Assembly (NCBI GenBank): GCA_910578615.1
Contig: CAJTRI010000007.1
Coordinates: 62,001-126,000 of the forward strand
Source of the DNA: an uncultured Duncaniella sp.
GTDB taxonomy: Bacteria > Bacteroidota > Bacteroidia > Bacteroidales > Muribaculaceae
Length of the DNA stretch: 64,000 nt
Direction: 5' to 3'
Shown in pieces: positions 17,693 through 25,672 of this stretch; within the stretch, counting starts at the first letter, position 1, and the number at the start of each line of letters is the position of its first letter. The translations under genes were made by a program, and so were the position numbers. Below the pieces are notes generated by a model that worked only from the letters and a program-made list of their open reading frames with translations, had not been told where the DNA came from and made no database searches.

Positions 17693-18189
17693 GTCTTGCC
17701 ATATTCCGGCATAGGCTCGGCGGCGATGCCGTATTCCGCATAGTCTGCCGGAATGTAGTTTGGAAACTCCATGTTCATGGTTTCCGTGAGGTAGCGGAGC
17801 ACCGCTGACAGACACTGCCCGGGATGTTTCTTTATGTCTGTTTCCCAGAAGCGAAATACTTTCCACCCCGTGCTTTCCAGTTGTTGTGTCACCTTTATGT
17901 CACGGTTGATGTTGCGTTCGATTTTCTTTATCCAGAACTCGCGGTTTGCATTAAGAGACTTTTTCCTTTTCTCCCAGTCACGTCCGTGCCAGAACTCCCC
18001 GTCGACGAATATGGCCAGACGGTATTTCCTTATGCAGAAGTCGGGTCTTCCGGCCACGTCCCCGGGATGTTTGCGGTAGCGTATTCCGCAGCTCCACAAT
18101 AGACGGCCCATGGCCAGTTCAGGCTTGGTGCCACGGCCTTTGTTGGCCTGCATACAGCGTCGTCTTTGCTTCGGAGTCAGTACATCCAT
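17689..18189 (-). CDS. Vsr-like very-short-patch repair endonuclease, zinc-less type
   Basis: 166 residues of the PD-(D/E)XK superfamily. The Vsr pattern is clear: LTPKQRRRCMQANKGRGTKPE at the N-terminus (positions 4-24), PGDVAGRPDF with the metal-binding Asp50, FVDGEFWHGRDW with His68, then WIKKIERNINRD and the WKVFRFWE strand. Classical Vsr has GCFWHGHxC, whose cysteines bind a structural zinc; here E65 and W72 replace them. Vsr nicks beside T:G mismatches arising from 5-methylcytosine deamination. No cytosine methyltransferase gene is visible in the window. Its stop overlaps that of the PHP phosphatase gene. Confidence 0.85.
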   Translation of the reverse strand: MDVLTPKQRRRCMQANKGRGTKPELAMGRLLWSCGIRYRKHPGDVAGRPDFCIRKYRLAIFVDGEFWHGRDWEKRKKSLNANREFWIKKIERNINRDIKVTQQLESTGWKVFRFWETDIKKHPGQCLSAVLRYLTETMNMEFPNYIPADYAEYGIAAEPMPEYGKT

Positions 18190-18271
18190 ATCAATGTAAA
18201 CGTTTGAACAGTCGGATTATTCGCCGGAAGTAACTTTTTTTGCAAAGTGGGGGTTTTAAAGGATAATTTTG

Positions 18272-18279
18272 TAACTTTG
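18272..18279 (+). promoter_or_regulatory. Promoter -7 box of mazG
   Basis: TAACTTTG matches the Bacteroidetes TAnnTTTG box and lies 25 nt before the mazG ATG in the divergent vsr-mazG gap. No TTTG at a suitable -33 distance is seen. Confidence 0.55.
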
Positions 18280-18304
18280 CGGTAAAATATTATCTGGAAA
18301 CATC

Positions 18305-19096
18305 ATGCATACCCGTCAGGAAAAAATCGAAGCCCTCGGAAGGGTGATTGACACGCTTGACATTCTGCGAGTCAAGTGCCCGTGGGACGCGAAGCAGACC
18401 AACGAATCACTCCGCCCTAACACAATCGAGGAGGTATATGAGCTATGCGACGCCCTTATCAAGGAGGATGATGCCGATATACGCAAGGAACTCGGCGATG
18501 TGCTCCTGCATGTGCTATTCTATGCCAAAATAGGGGAGGAAAAGGAGAAATTTGATATTGCTGATGTCTGTGACGCGCTCAATGACAAGCTTATATACCG
18601 TCATCCGCATGTCTTCGGAGACACCCGTGTAGGCTCTACTGACGATGTGCTCCGTAACTGGGAGGAGTTGAAGCTAAAAGAGAAAGGGGGCAACAAGACA
18701 GTACTGTCAGGTGTTCCGGCAGCACTTCCGGCCATGATAAAGGCCGAACGCATCACCGAGAAGGCTGCCAATGTCGGCTTTGATTGGCAGAAGCGCGAGG
18801 ATGTATGGGGAAAGGTCAGCGAAGAGGTGGCGGAGTTTGCCGAGGCTGCCTCATCCATGGATCACTCTCAGATGGAGGCCGAGATGGGCGACGTGCTCTT
18901 TGCCATAATCAATGCCTCACGCCTTTACGGTATAAATTCAGAAAACGCTCTTGAAAAGACCAATGCCAAATTCATCAGGCGCTTCAACCATATAGAACGA
19001 CGTGCATCCGAGATGGGGCGCAATCTCAAAGATATGACTCTCGGCGAGATGGATGCCCTATGGGACGAGGCTAAGAAATCTGAACGAGAGGGATGA
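18305..19096 (+). CDS. mazG: Nucleoside triphosphate pyrophosphohydrolase MazG
   Basis: 263 residues, the two-domain length of MazG. The first MazG domain has CPWDAKQTNESL at 25-36, the metal-binding IEEVYEL (E42, E43, E46) and KELGDVLLHV (E62, D65). The second repeat, around residues 165-215, contains KVSEEVAEFAEA and AEMGDVLFAIINASR. It hydrolyses NTPs to NMP and pyrophosphate, cleaning non-canonical nucleotides or tuning stress signalling. It overlaps the next gene by 4 bp (ATGA), so the MazG hydrolase and the nuclease are probably made together. Confidence 0.94.
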   Translation: MHTRQEKIEALGRVIDTLDILRVKCPWDAKQTNESLRPNTIEEVYELCDALIKEDDADIRKELGDVLLHVLFYAKIGEEKEKFDIADVCDALNDKLIYRHPHVFGDTRVGSTDDVLRNWEELKLKEKGGNKTVLSGVPAALPAMIKAERITEKAANVGFDWQKREDVWGKVSEEVAEFAEAASSMDHSQMEAEMGDVLFAIINASRLYGINSENALEKTNAKFIRRFNHIERRASEMGRNLKDMTLGEMDALWDEAKKSEREG

Positions 19097-19839
19097 CCTG
19101 TAACGACCTTAATGTTCATCCTCGTGACTGCCGTCTGTCTTTTGATGCCGACAGCCACTCATATTATTGCGACGGAGAGGAACTGATCTCCGTCACCACT
19201 CTCGTGGACGGATGTTTTCCACGCTTTGATGCCGAGTTCTGGGCTGCAAAGATAGCCCGGCGGGAAGGCGTGAGCGCCCAGATGGTGCTTGATCGCTGGA
19301 AACAAGAGGCCGACCGTGCCCGTGAGCTCGGGACGGTGATGCATGAGAAGATAGAGCGTTATTATCTCGGTGACGATGACGGTGACGATGGCGACGCGTT
19401 GAGACTATTCCGTCTCTTCGCTTCCTACAACCGCCTGTATCCCTATCGGACGGAGTGGCGTATATTTGACGAGGACTACGGTGTGGCAGGTACACTTGAC
19501 TTTCTTGAACTGACACCTTCCGGGACATTTAACATCTATGACTGGAAACGTTCAAAGAAACTGGTGGAACATGACGGCCGCATAATCATGCAGTCTCCCT
19601 ACAACAAAACAGGGCTTCACCCTATCTCCCATCTTCACGATACCTCCTACTGGCACTATGCCCTGCAACTCAGCGTTTACCGCATGATTCTCGAACGCAA
19701 ATACGGCATACGGGTGAGCGGGATGAAGCTTGGTGTGTTTCATCCGTCATGTACAACCCCGTGGATAGTCACAGTCCCCTACCTGCGGGACGAGGTAGAG
19801 GCCATTATGCAGCACAGGATGGCCGCAGTGCTTAAATAA
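19093..19839 (+). CDS. RecB/Cas4-like PD-(D/E)XK nuclease domain protein
   Basis: 248 residues. The RecB-family nuclease pattern can be followed: His84 in ELGTVMHEKIERY, then GVAGTLDFLEL with Asp136, the IYDWKRSK strand with Asp150 and Lys152, and LQLSVYR (Q192xxxY196), the QxxxY motif of RecB/Cas4 nucleases. There is no helicase or iron-sulfur cysteine set, so this is a free-standing nuclease module. A short acidic stretch, DDDGDDGD at 94-101, is encoded by imperfect 9-nt repeats at 19369-19395. It is translationally coupled to mazG. Function unknown; DNA repair or defence against aberrant DNA is possible. Confidence 0.78.
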   Translation: MTCNDLNVHPRDCRLSFDADSHSYYCDGEELISVTTLVDGCFPRFDAEFWAAKIARREGVSAQMVLDRWKQEADRARELGTVMHEKIERYYLGDDDGDDGDALRLFRLFASYNRLYPYRTEWRIFDEDYGVAGTLDFLELTPSGTFNIYDWKRSKKLVEHDGRIIMQSPYNKTGLHPISHLHDTSYWHYALQLSVYRMILERKYGIRVSGMKLGVFHPSCTTPWIVTVPYLRDEVEAIMQHRMAAVLK

Positions 19840-19920
19840 TGTTAAAACCGATGAGCCTGTGTCACTAAAAAAGACTATCGGCGTCACATAGACATAAATC
19901 ATTCATTTCAATTCATTAAT

Positions 19921-22755
19921 ATGAAAAAGCTTATCAACTTCTCAACCTTCGTCATCGCGGTCATAGCGCTGCTGATGCCGGGCGTTGTAAAGGCCCAGGG
20001 TGAAAACCCCATGATGGCGCAGCTTCCTACCGACCCCGCCGTGCGCGTGGGCAAGCTCCCCAACGGCCTGACTTATTACATCCGTCACAATGAGTATCCG
20101 AAAGGACAGGCTGACTTCTACATCGCCCAGAATGTCGGATCGGCTCTCGAAGAGGACAACCAGCGCGGTCTTGCCCACTTCCTTGAACACATGTGCTTCA
20201 ACGGCACTACCAACTTCCCGGACAACAAACTCCGTGACTGGCTGGCAAGCGTGGGTGTGCGTTTCGGCGAGAACCTCAATGCCTATACAGGCGTGGATGA
20301 GACAGTCTACAATATCTCCAATGTGCCTGTGGCCCGTGAGAGCGTGCAGGATTCATGTCTTCTCATACTCCATGACTGGGCCAACGACCTTACGCTCGAT
20401 CCCAAGGAGATTGACAAGGAACGTGGCGTGATCCATGAGGAGTGGCGTCGTTCCAACCAAGGACAGATGCGCATCCTCGAACGCGTGCTTCCCAATCTTT
20501 ATCCCACCACCAAGTATGGCCACCGTCTCCCTATCGGAACCATGGAGGTTGTTGACAACTTCCCCCATCAGGCTCTTCGTGACTACTATGAGTCATGGTA
20601 TCGTCCCGACCAGCAGGCTGTGATAGTTGTTGGTGATATTGATGTCGACCGCATCGAGAACAAGATCAAGGAGATGTTCTCCTCTATCGAGATGCCTGCC
20701 GATGCAAAGCCCCGCGTCTATGAGCCGGTTCCCGACCATAAAGGCACACTCTATGCCATCGGTTCCGATCCCGAGCAGCAGTCTCTGTTGGGCCAGATGT
20801 TCTTCCTCACCGATCCGCTTCCGAAGGAGATGAAGAACACCATGATGAGCTATATCAACGACTATGTAGAGAACATGGCTCGCGCCATGCTCAGCACACG
20901 TCTTGACGAGATAGGCTCTAAGCCCGATTCTCCTTATGCCGGTGCCGGTATCAGCTTTGATAATTTCATGTTGTCCAAATCAAAGGATGCCATGGCCGGA
21001 TTTGTGGCCGCAAAAGGCACTGACATCGTAGAACCTCTTAAAGCCGTCTATCGCGAGATCCTACGTGCGAAACGTGGAGGTTTCACCCATAGCGAATATG
21101 ACCGCGCCCGTTCGGAATATCTTTCCTCAGTAGAGAAAATGTATAACAACCGCGCCACACGTGAGAACGAATCTTATGTGAACGAATATGTCAGAAACTT
21201 CACTGACGGCGAGGCTATACCCGGATTTGATGTAGAATGGCCGCTTATACAGCAGATTGCCAATATGATTCCCGTAGAGGCCATCAATCAGGCTTTTGCC
21301 GAGCTTATAACTCCTGACAACCGTGCCATACTTATCGTGTCTCCCGAGAAAGAGGGTTATACTCTTCCCACACAGGCTGCCCTCGAAGCCGCTCTTGCAT
21401 CGGTTGATGCCGAGACTATCGAGCCGTTCGTAGACGAGGTTAAGTCCGAACCCCTCATTCCTTCCGCTCCCGTAGCCGGAAAGATTGTATCTGTCAAGGA
21501 AAACAAACTCTGGGGCACCACGGAGTGGACTCTCTCAAACGGCGCCAAGGTGATTGTGAAGGCCACCAAGTTCAAGGATGACGAGATTCTTTTCGGAGCC
21601 ACCGGCCTTGGAGGTTATGCCGGCTGTCCTGCCGAATACACCAATTCCGTCATTGCTATGCCTCTCTTCATGAGCGCTTATGGTCTTGGTTCTTACAGCC
21701 GCACAGATCTTGACAAGTATCTTGCCGGCAAGCAGGCCTCTCTCTCTATCAACATAGACTCTTACCGCACCCAGATGTCAGGTTCGACAACACCTCGTGA
21801 CCTTCCCTCACTTATGGAACTCATTTACATGGGATTCAAGGATGTGGAATTTACCGAAGATGAGTTTGCCGCCCTTCAAAAAGCTTATTCAGGCTTCCTC
21901 GCCAACCAGGAGAGCAATCCCGAATATATCTTTGAGAGAGACCTCAACAAGGCTATCTATGCAAGCCCCATGCGTCAGGCCATCAGCTCGGAAGCCATTG
22001 ACGGCGCTTCTCGTGACCAGATAATCAAACTGGCCCATGATGTCACTGCCAATGCTGCCAACTACACATTCTTCTTTGTGGGCAACGTTGACATCAATAC
22101 TCTCAAACCTCTTGTAGAGACCTACATTGCGTCACTCCCCGGAGACAGCAAGAAAGTACTCGGGCAGCCCAAGTATGATCCCGCACTCTTCGTGAAGGCC
22201 GGAGAAGGCACTGACACCTTCACCACCACCATGGCCACACCGCAGACCCACGTGATGATTATCGAGAAGAGCTCATCGCCCTACACAGCCAAGAATGCCG
22301 TGCTCTCTAATATAGCCGGACAGATTCTGACAAAACGTCTCATCGAGACTGTACGTGAGGATATGGGTGCTGTATATTCAATCTATGCAGACGGACGTCC
22401 TTCACGTGAAGGTATCTGGACTGCCACTCTTGCAAGCCAGTTCCCCATGAAGCCCGAGATGAAGGACGAGGTTCTCAAATTCATCCGTGGCCAGTTCAAG
22501 GCTATGGAGAATGATGTAAAGGAGGACGAGCTTGCTCCCATCAAGGAATATCTCGTGAAAACCTATACCGAGAACCGTGAGAAGAATCCCGCATGGCTTT
22601 CCGCACTCCTCGGTACGGCCATCAACGGTGTTGACACTTTCAACGGCAACATCGAGACCGTCAATGCCATCACCATCGCAGATGTCATGAACTTCATGAA
22701 GGATATCAACGGTCAGGGCAACTACCGCGTGGTAGTCCTCGATCCCGCCAAATAA
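19921..22755 (+). CDS. Periplasmic M16 family zinc metalloprotease (PqqL-like)
   Basis: 944 residues with a signal peptide (about 1-25, ending VVKAQG). The inverted zinc motif HFLEH is at residues 86-90 and a downstream glutamate lies in the GVIHEEWRR segment, so the N-terminal pitrilysin domain should be catalytic. A second inactive M16-like half follows (LSNGAKVIVKATKFKDDEI, near residue 540), as in PqqL-type proteases of Bacteroidetes. It probably degrades peptides in the periplasm. It is followed by a strong bidirectional terminator. The 80-bp gap upstream shows no clear promoter. Confidence 0.9.
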   Translation: MKKLINFSTFVIAVIALLMPGVVKAQGENPMMAQLPTDPAVRVGKLPNGLTYYIRHNEYPKGQADFYIAQNVGSALEEDNQRGLAHFLEHMCFNGTTNFPDNKLRDWLASVGVRFGENLNAYTGVDETVYNISNVPVARESVQDSCLLILHDWANDLTLDPKEIDKERGVIHEEWRRSNQGQMRILERVLPNLYPTTKYGHRLPIGTMEVVDNFPHQALRDYYESWYRPDQQAVIVVGDIDVDRIENKIKEMFSSIEMPADAKPRVYEPVPDHKGTLYAIGSDPEQQSLLGQMFFLTDPLPKEMKNTMMSYINDYVENMARAMLSTRLDEIGSKPDSPYAGAGISFDNFMLSKSKDAMAGFVAAKGTDIVEPLKAVYREILRAKRGGFTHSEYDRARSEYLSSVEKMYNNRATRENESYVNEYVRNFTDGEAIPGFDVEWPLIQQIANMIPVEAINQAFAELITPDNRAILIVSPEKEGYTLPTQAALEAALASVDAETIEPFVDEVKSEPLIPSAPVAGKIVSVKENKLWGTTEWTLSNGAKVIVKATKFKDDEILFGATGLGGYAGCPAEYTNSVIAMPLFMSAYGLGSYSRTDLDKYLAGKQASLSINIDSYRTQMSGSTTPRDLPSLMELIYMGFKDVEFTEDEFAALQKAYSGFLANQESNPEYIFERDLNKAIYASPMRQAISSEAIDGASRDQIIKLAHDVTANAANYTFFFVGNVDINTLKPLVETYIASLPGDSKKVLGQPKYDPALFVKAGEGTDTFTTTMATPQTHVMIIEKSSSPYTAKNAVLSNIAGQILTKRLIETVREDMGAVYSIYADGRPSREGIWTATLASQFPMKPEMKDEVLKFIRGQFKAMENDVKEDELAPIKEYLVKTYTENREKNPAWLSALLGTAINGVDTFNGNIETVNAITIADVMNFMKDINGQGNYRVVVLDPAK

Positions 22756-22777
22756 CGATATCATCAGATAGTAAAGG

Positions 22778-22820
22778 CCGTGGCCTGTATCTCGTTCGGG
22801 ATACAGGCCACGGTGTTTTT
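22778..22820. terminator. Bidirectional terminator between M16 protease and trkH
   Basis: A 14-bp perfect stem (22778-22791 with 22800-22813) encloses an 8-nt loop and is followed on the + strand by TGTTTTT. It lies between convergent genes and can end both transcripts. Confidence 0.85.
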
Positions 22821-22844
22821 ATGCCATCTCTTTTAGAATCTCTT

Positions 22845-24341
22845 TTATTTCTTCCAGAACGACGGGGTGAATATGACAAGGACTGTGAAGAGTTCGAGAC
22901 GTCCTGTGAGCATGATGAATGCGAGAAGCCATTTACCGGCATCCGGGACGATTGCGAACGTGCCTCCATAGCCTGTCACACCCGCTCCCAGTCCTGTGTT
23001 GCTGATACAGGTGAATGTGGAGAAGAACGAGTCCACGAGAGGGAGGCCCATTGCTGTCAGTATGATGCCTCCTACGATGATGATGAACATGTAGAGACAC
23101 AGGAAGGCTGTCACCTTTGAGACAGTCTCATGTGGTATCACGCGCCCGTTGACCCTCACTGTGAGTATGTTGTTTGGGTGGATACAGCGGTCTATCTCGT
23201 TGCGGCTGTTTTTAAGCATATATATGAGACGGTCAAGTTTGGCACCCCCGCTGGTAGATCCGGCACATGCTCCGAAATACATCAGGAACATCGACATCGA
23301 GATTGCAAATGTGCCCCAATGTCCGAAATCTCCTACCTCGAAGCCGGTGGAAGATATAAGTGACACTATCTGGAATAGGGGGTCGAGCGTGACCGACTTT
23401 ATTGAGGTCGCCTGTCCCTGCAAGACTATGTTTATCACGAACAGTGCAAAGAAAACGGCGATAACAAGAAGATAGAACCGAAATACATCGTTGTTCCAGA
23501 TGGCGCGGAAGTCACGGTGTACCGCCCGGTAGATGAGCGAGAAGCTAACCCCGCCGATAAACATGAAGAATGTGGCAACGATCTCGATATAGTCACTGTG
23601 CCACAGGCTCAGACCGGCATCAGAGGTGGCAAACCCTCCTGTCGACATGATGGAGAATGCGTAGCATAGAGCGTCAAACTTCCCCATGGGGCCTATGACA
23701 AGCAGCACGAAGAGAATGGCTGTGAGTGTGAAGTATATCAGCCACAGGCTTTTGGCGGTCTGCGAGATGCGGGGGCGTAGTTTGTCATGGGTGATGCCTG
23801 TCACCTCGGCATTGAACATCTGCATCCCGCCGGAATGGTTGAGCATGGGGATTACGGCGAGTGTGAACAGAATGATACCCATTCCCCCTATCCACTGCAT
23901 CAGCGAGCGCCAGATGACAGCTCCGTGGCTCAGATGGCTGATAGAGGTCATGATAGTGGCTCCCGTGGTCGTGAATCCAGACATGGCTTCAAAGAATGCG
24001 TCGGATACGCTGAGAGCCCCGTTGGTGGTGAATATGAAGGGTAGCATACCGAAGATGGAGAAGAATATCCACACAAGGGCTGTCAGCAGGAAGCCTTCAC
24101 GTTTGCCCATGGACGAAGAGCGCGGACGTATAAGTGTCATGGAGCCTCCGCATGAAAGGGTGACGCACATGGTGAAAAGATAGGCGCGCCAGTCGTTTTC
24201 GCCATAATAGAGGCACGTGGCCATAGGGACGAGGAGAAATACCGATTCGATAACGAGCAGCAGTCCTATGACCCGGAGTACTACCGGGAAGTTTATGAAC
24301 GGAAAGTTGAGACGGAGCCGCCGTATGTTGGAGGTGTTCAT
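22845..24341 (-). CDS. trkH: TrkH-family potassium uptake protein
   Basis: 498-residue membrane protein with the four pore repeats of the Trk/Ktr family: FEAMSGFTTTGAT, FSIMSTGGFAT, ISSTGFEVGDFG and CISNTGLGAG, each carrying the selectivity-filter glycine. It forms the potassium channel subunit in the inner membrane and is gated by the TrkA protein encoded directly upstream, whose stop it overlaps by 4 bp. The order dxs-trkA-trkH suggests one transcript. The C-terminus ends with LFTVLVIFTPSFWKK, typical of TrkH. Confidence 0.94.
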   Translation of the reverse strand: MNTSNIRRLRLNFPFINFPVVLRVIGLLLVIESVFLLVPMATCLYYGENDWRAYLFTMCVTLSCGGSMTLIRPRSSSMGKREGFLLTALVWIFFSIFGMLPFIFTTNGALSVSDAFFEAMSGFTTTGATIMTSISHLSHGAVIWRSLMQWIGGMGIILFTLAVIPMLNHSGGMQMFNAEVTGITHDKLRPRISQTAKSLWLIYFTLTAILFVLLVIGPMGKFDALCYAFSIMSTGGFATSDAGLSLWHSDYIEIVATFFMFIGGVSFSLIYRAVHRDFRAIWNNDVFRFYLLVIAVFFALFVINIVLQGQATSIKSVTLDPLFQIVSLISSTGFEVGDFGHWGTFAISMSMFLMYFGACAGSTSGGAKLDRLIYMLKNSRNEIDRCIHPNNILTVRVNGRVIPHETVSKVTAFLCLYMFIIIVGGIILTAMGLPLVDSFFSTFTCISNTGLGAGVTGYGGTFAIVPDAGKWLLAFIMLTGRLELFTVLVIFTPSFWKK

Positions 24342-25672
24342 GAGAAAAGTTTCTCGACTTTGTGGATTAGGCCGTCGAGTGTGAACACTACCACACGGTC
24401 ACCCGGCTGGATGACGGTGTTTCCGCTCACGAGATGTCCCTTTCCGTCACGTATGAGGCCGGCAATGGTCATGTAGCGTGACAGTCGCAGGTCTTTGATA
24501 GGGGCGCGTGTGATTTTTGAGTTCTCTCGGGCAATGATTTCGGCTACTTCGGCATCGGCAAGCGCGAGACACTTTGACGTGGATGTGTCCCGGTCGAGAA
24601 GCATCTGGAAGATACGTGACGAGGCGAGTAATTTTTTGTTGACTATGGTGCCTATGTTGAGACCTTCGGCCTCGGAGATGAATTGCAGGTTCTCCACTTC
24701 GGCTATTGTCTTTATCACGCCGAATTCCTTGGCGGTAAGACAGGTGAGGATATTGGACTCACTGCTGTCGGCCAGCGCTATGAAGGCGTCTGTGTCCGTT
24801 ATTCCTGCATCGCGCAGGGCATCGGTGTCACGGGCGTCGGCATTTATTATATGTGCGTCGGGACACTGTTCGGAGAGTTTCAGACATATGTTGCGGTCGG
24901 GATCGAGAATCTTGATTCTGAATCTGTCACCGGCAAGGTCACAGAGTCTCACCGCTATCCGGCTTCCTCCCATTATGATAATATCGCGTATGTGGCGCTC
25001 TGTCTTGCCACAGAGGGGGATGAGTTGTCGGACATTGTCGGGAAGAGACATGAAATATACTATGTCGTTAGGTTCCAGACGGTCGTCTCCACCAGGTATT
25101 ATGGTCTCATGGCTGCGTTTGATTGCCGCCACGTGGAAGTCGTGGGTGGTGCGTCCGAGATCTTTGAGCTTTATGCCCAAGAGCGGTGCGCCTTCGCGTA
25201 TCTTGACACCCACAAGTATAAGTTCTCCGTCATGTAGTTCGAACCAGTGACGCACCCAGTTGTGGTTTAGGGCGTTGATTATCTCCATTGCGGCGAGATA
25301 CTCGGGATATATGGTGTCATCGGCCCCTATGGAGGTGAAAAATTCGCGGTTGGCCGGGTCTTTGTATTCGAAGTTGTCCACACGGGCCACGGTTTTGGTG
25401 GCTCCGAGGCTTTTGGCAATAGAACAGGCCACAATATTGCGCGTCTCGAACGGTGTGACGGCTATGAAGAGGTCACACTCCTCCACGCCTGCCTGCCGGA
25501 GGGCTTTGAAGGAGGTTGGTCGTCCCTGACATGTGAGCAGGTTGTAGTTGGAATCAAGCACGGCAAGTTTGGCACGGTCTTCGTCCACCACGGTTATATC
25601 CTGTTCCTCGCGTGAGAGCAGTTTGGCCAGATGGGTGCCCACCTCGCCACAGCCGGCAATGACTATCTTCAT
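24338..25672 (-). CDS. trkA: Trk potassium uptake regulatory NAD-binding protein TrkA
   Basis: 444 residues from the ATG at 25672, which overlaps the dxs stop; the longer frame to 25729 lies within dxs. There are two Rossmann RCK domains, each followed by a TrkA-C domain: IAGCGEVGTHLA at 5-16, and the second IIMGGSRIAVRLCDLA near 231-246, with a glycine motif looser than the first. It sits on the cytoplasmic face of TrkH and gates it in response to NADH/NAD+ or nucleotides. Translational coupling with both neighbours is indicated. Confidence 0.94.
   Translation of the reverse strand: MKIVIAGCGEVGTHLAKLLSREEQDITVVDEDRAKLAVLDSNYNLLTCQGRPTSFKALRQAGVEECDLFIAVTPFETRNIVACSIAKSLGATKTVARVDNFEYKDPANREFFTSIGADDTIYPEYLAAMEIINALNHNWVRHWFELHDGELILVGVKIREGAPLLGIKLKDLGRTTHDFHVAAIKRSHETIIPGGDDRLEPNDIVYFMSLPDNVRQLIPLCGKTERHIRDIIIMGGSRIAVRLCDLAGDRFRIKILDPDRNICLKLSEQCPDAHIINADARDTDALRDAGITDTDAFIALADSSESNILTCLTAKEFGVIKTIAEVENLQFISEAEGLNIGTIVNKKLLASSRIFQMLLDRDTSTSKCLALADAEVAEIIARENSKITRAPIKDLRLSRYMTIAGLIRDGKGHLVSGNTVIQPGDRVVVFTLDGLIHKVEKLFS

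Noticed and set aside
19369..19395. Possible tandem repeat or CRISPR-like array in the nuclease gene
   Set aside because: It is only three imperfect 9-nt units encoding an acidic stretch inside a good reading frame.
22821..24183. Several + strand reading frames opposite trkH
   Set aside because: They are shadow frames of the well-supported trkH coding strand, with no domain content.
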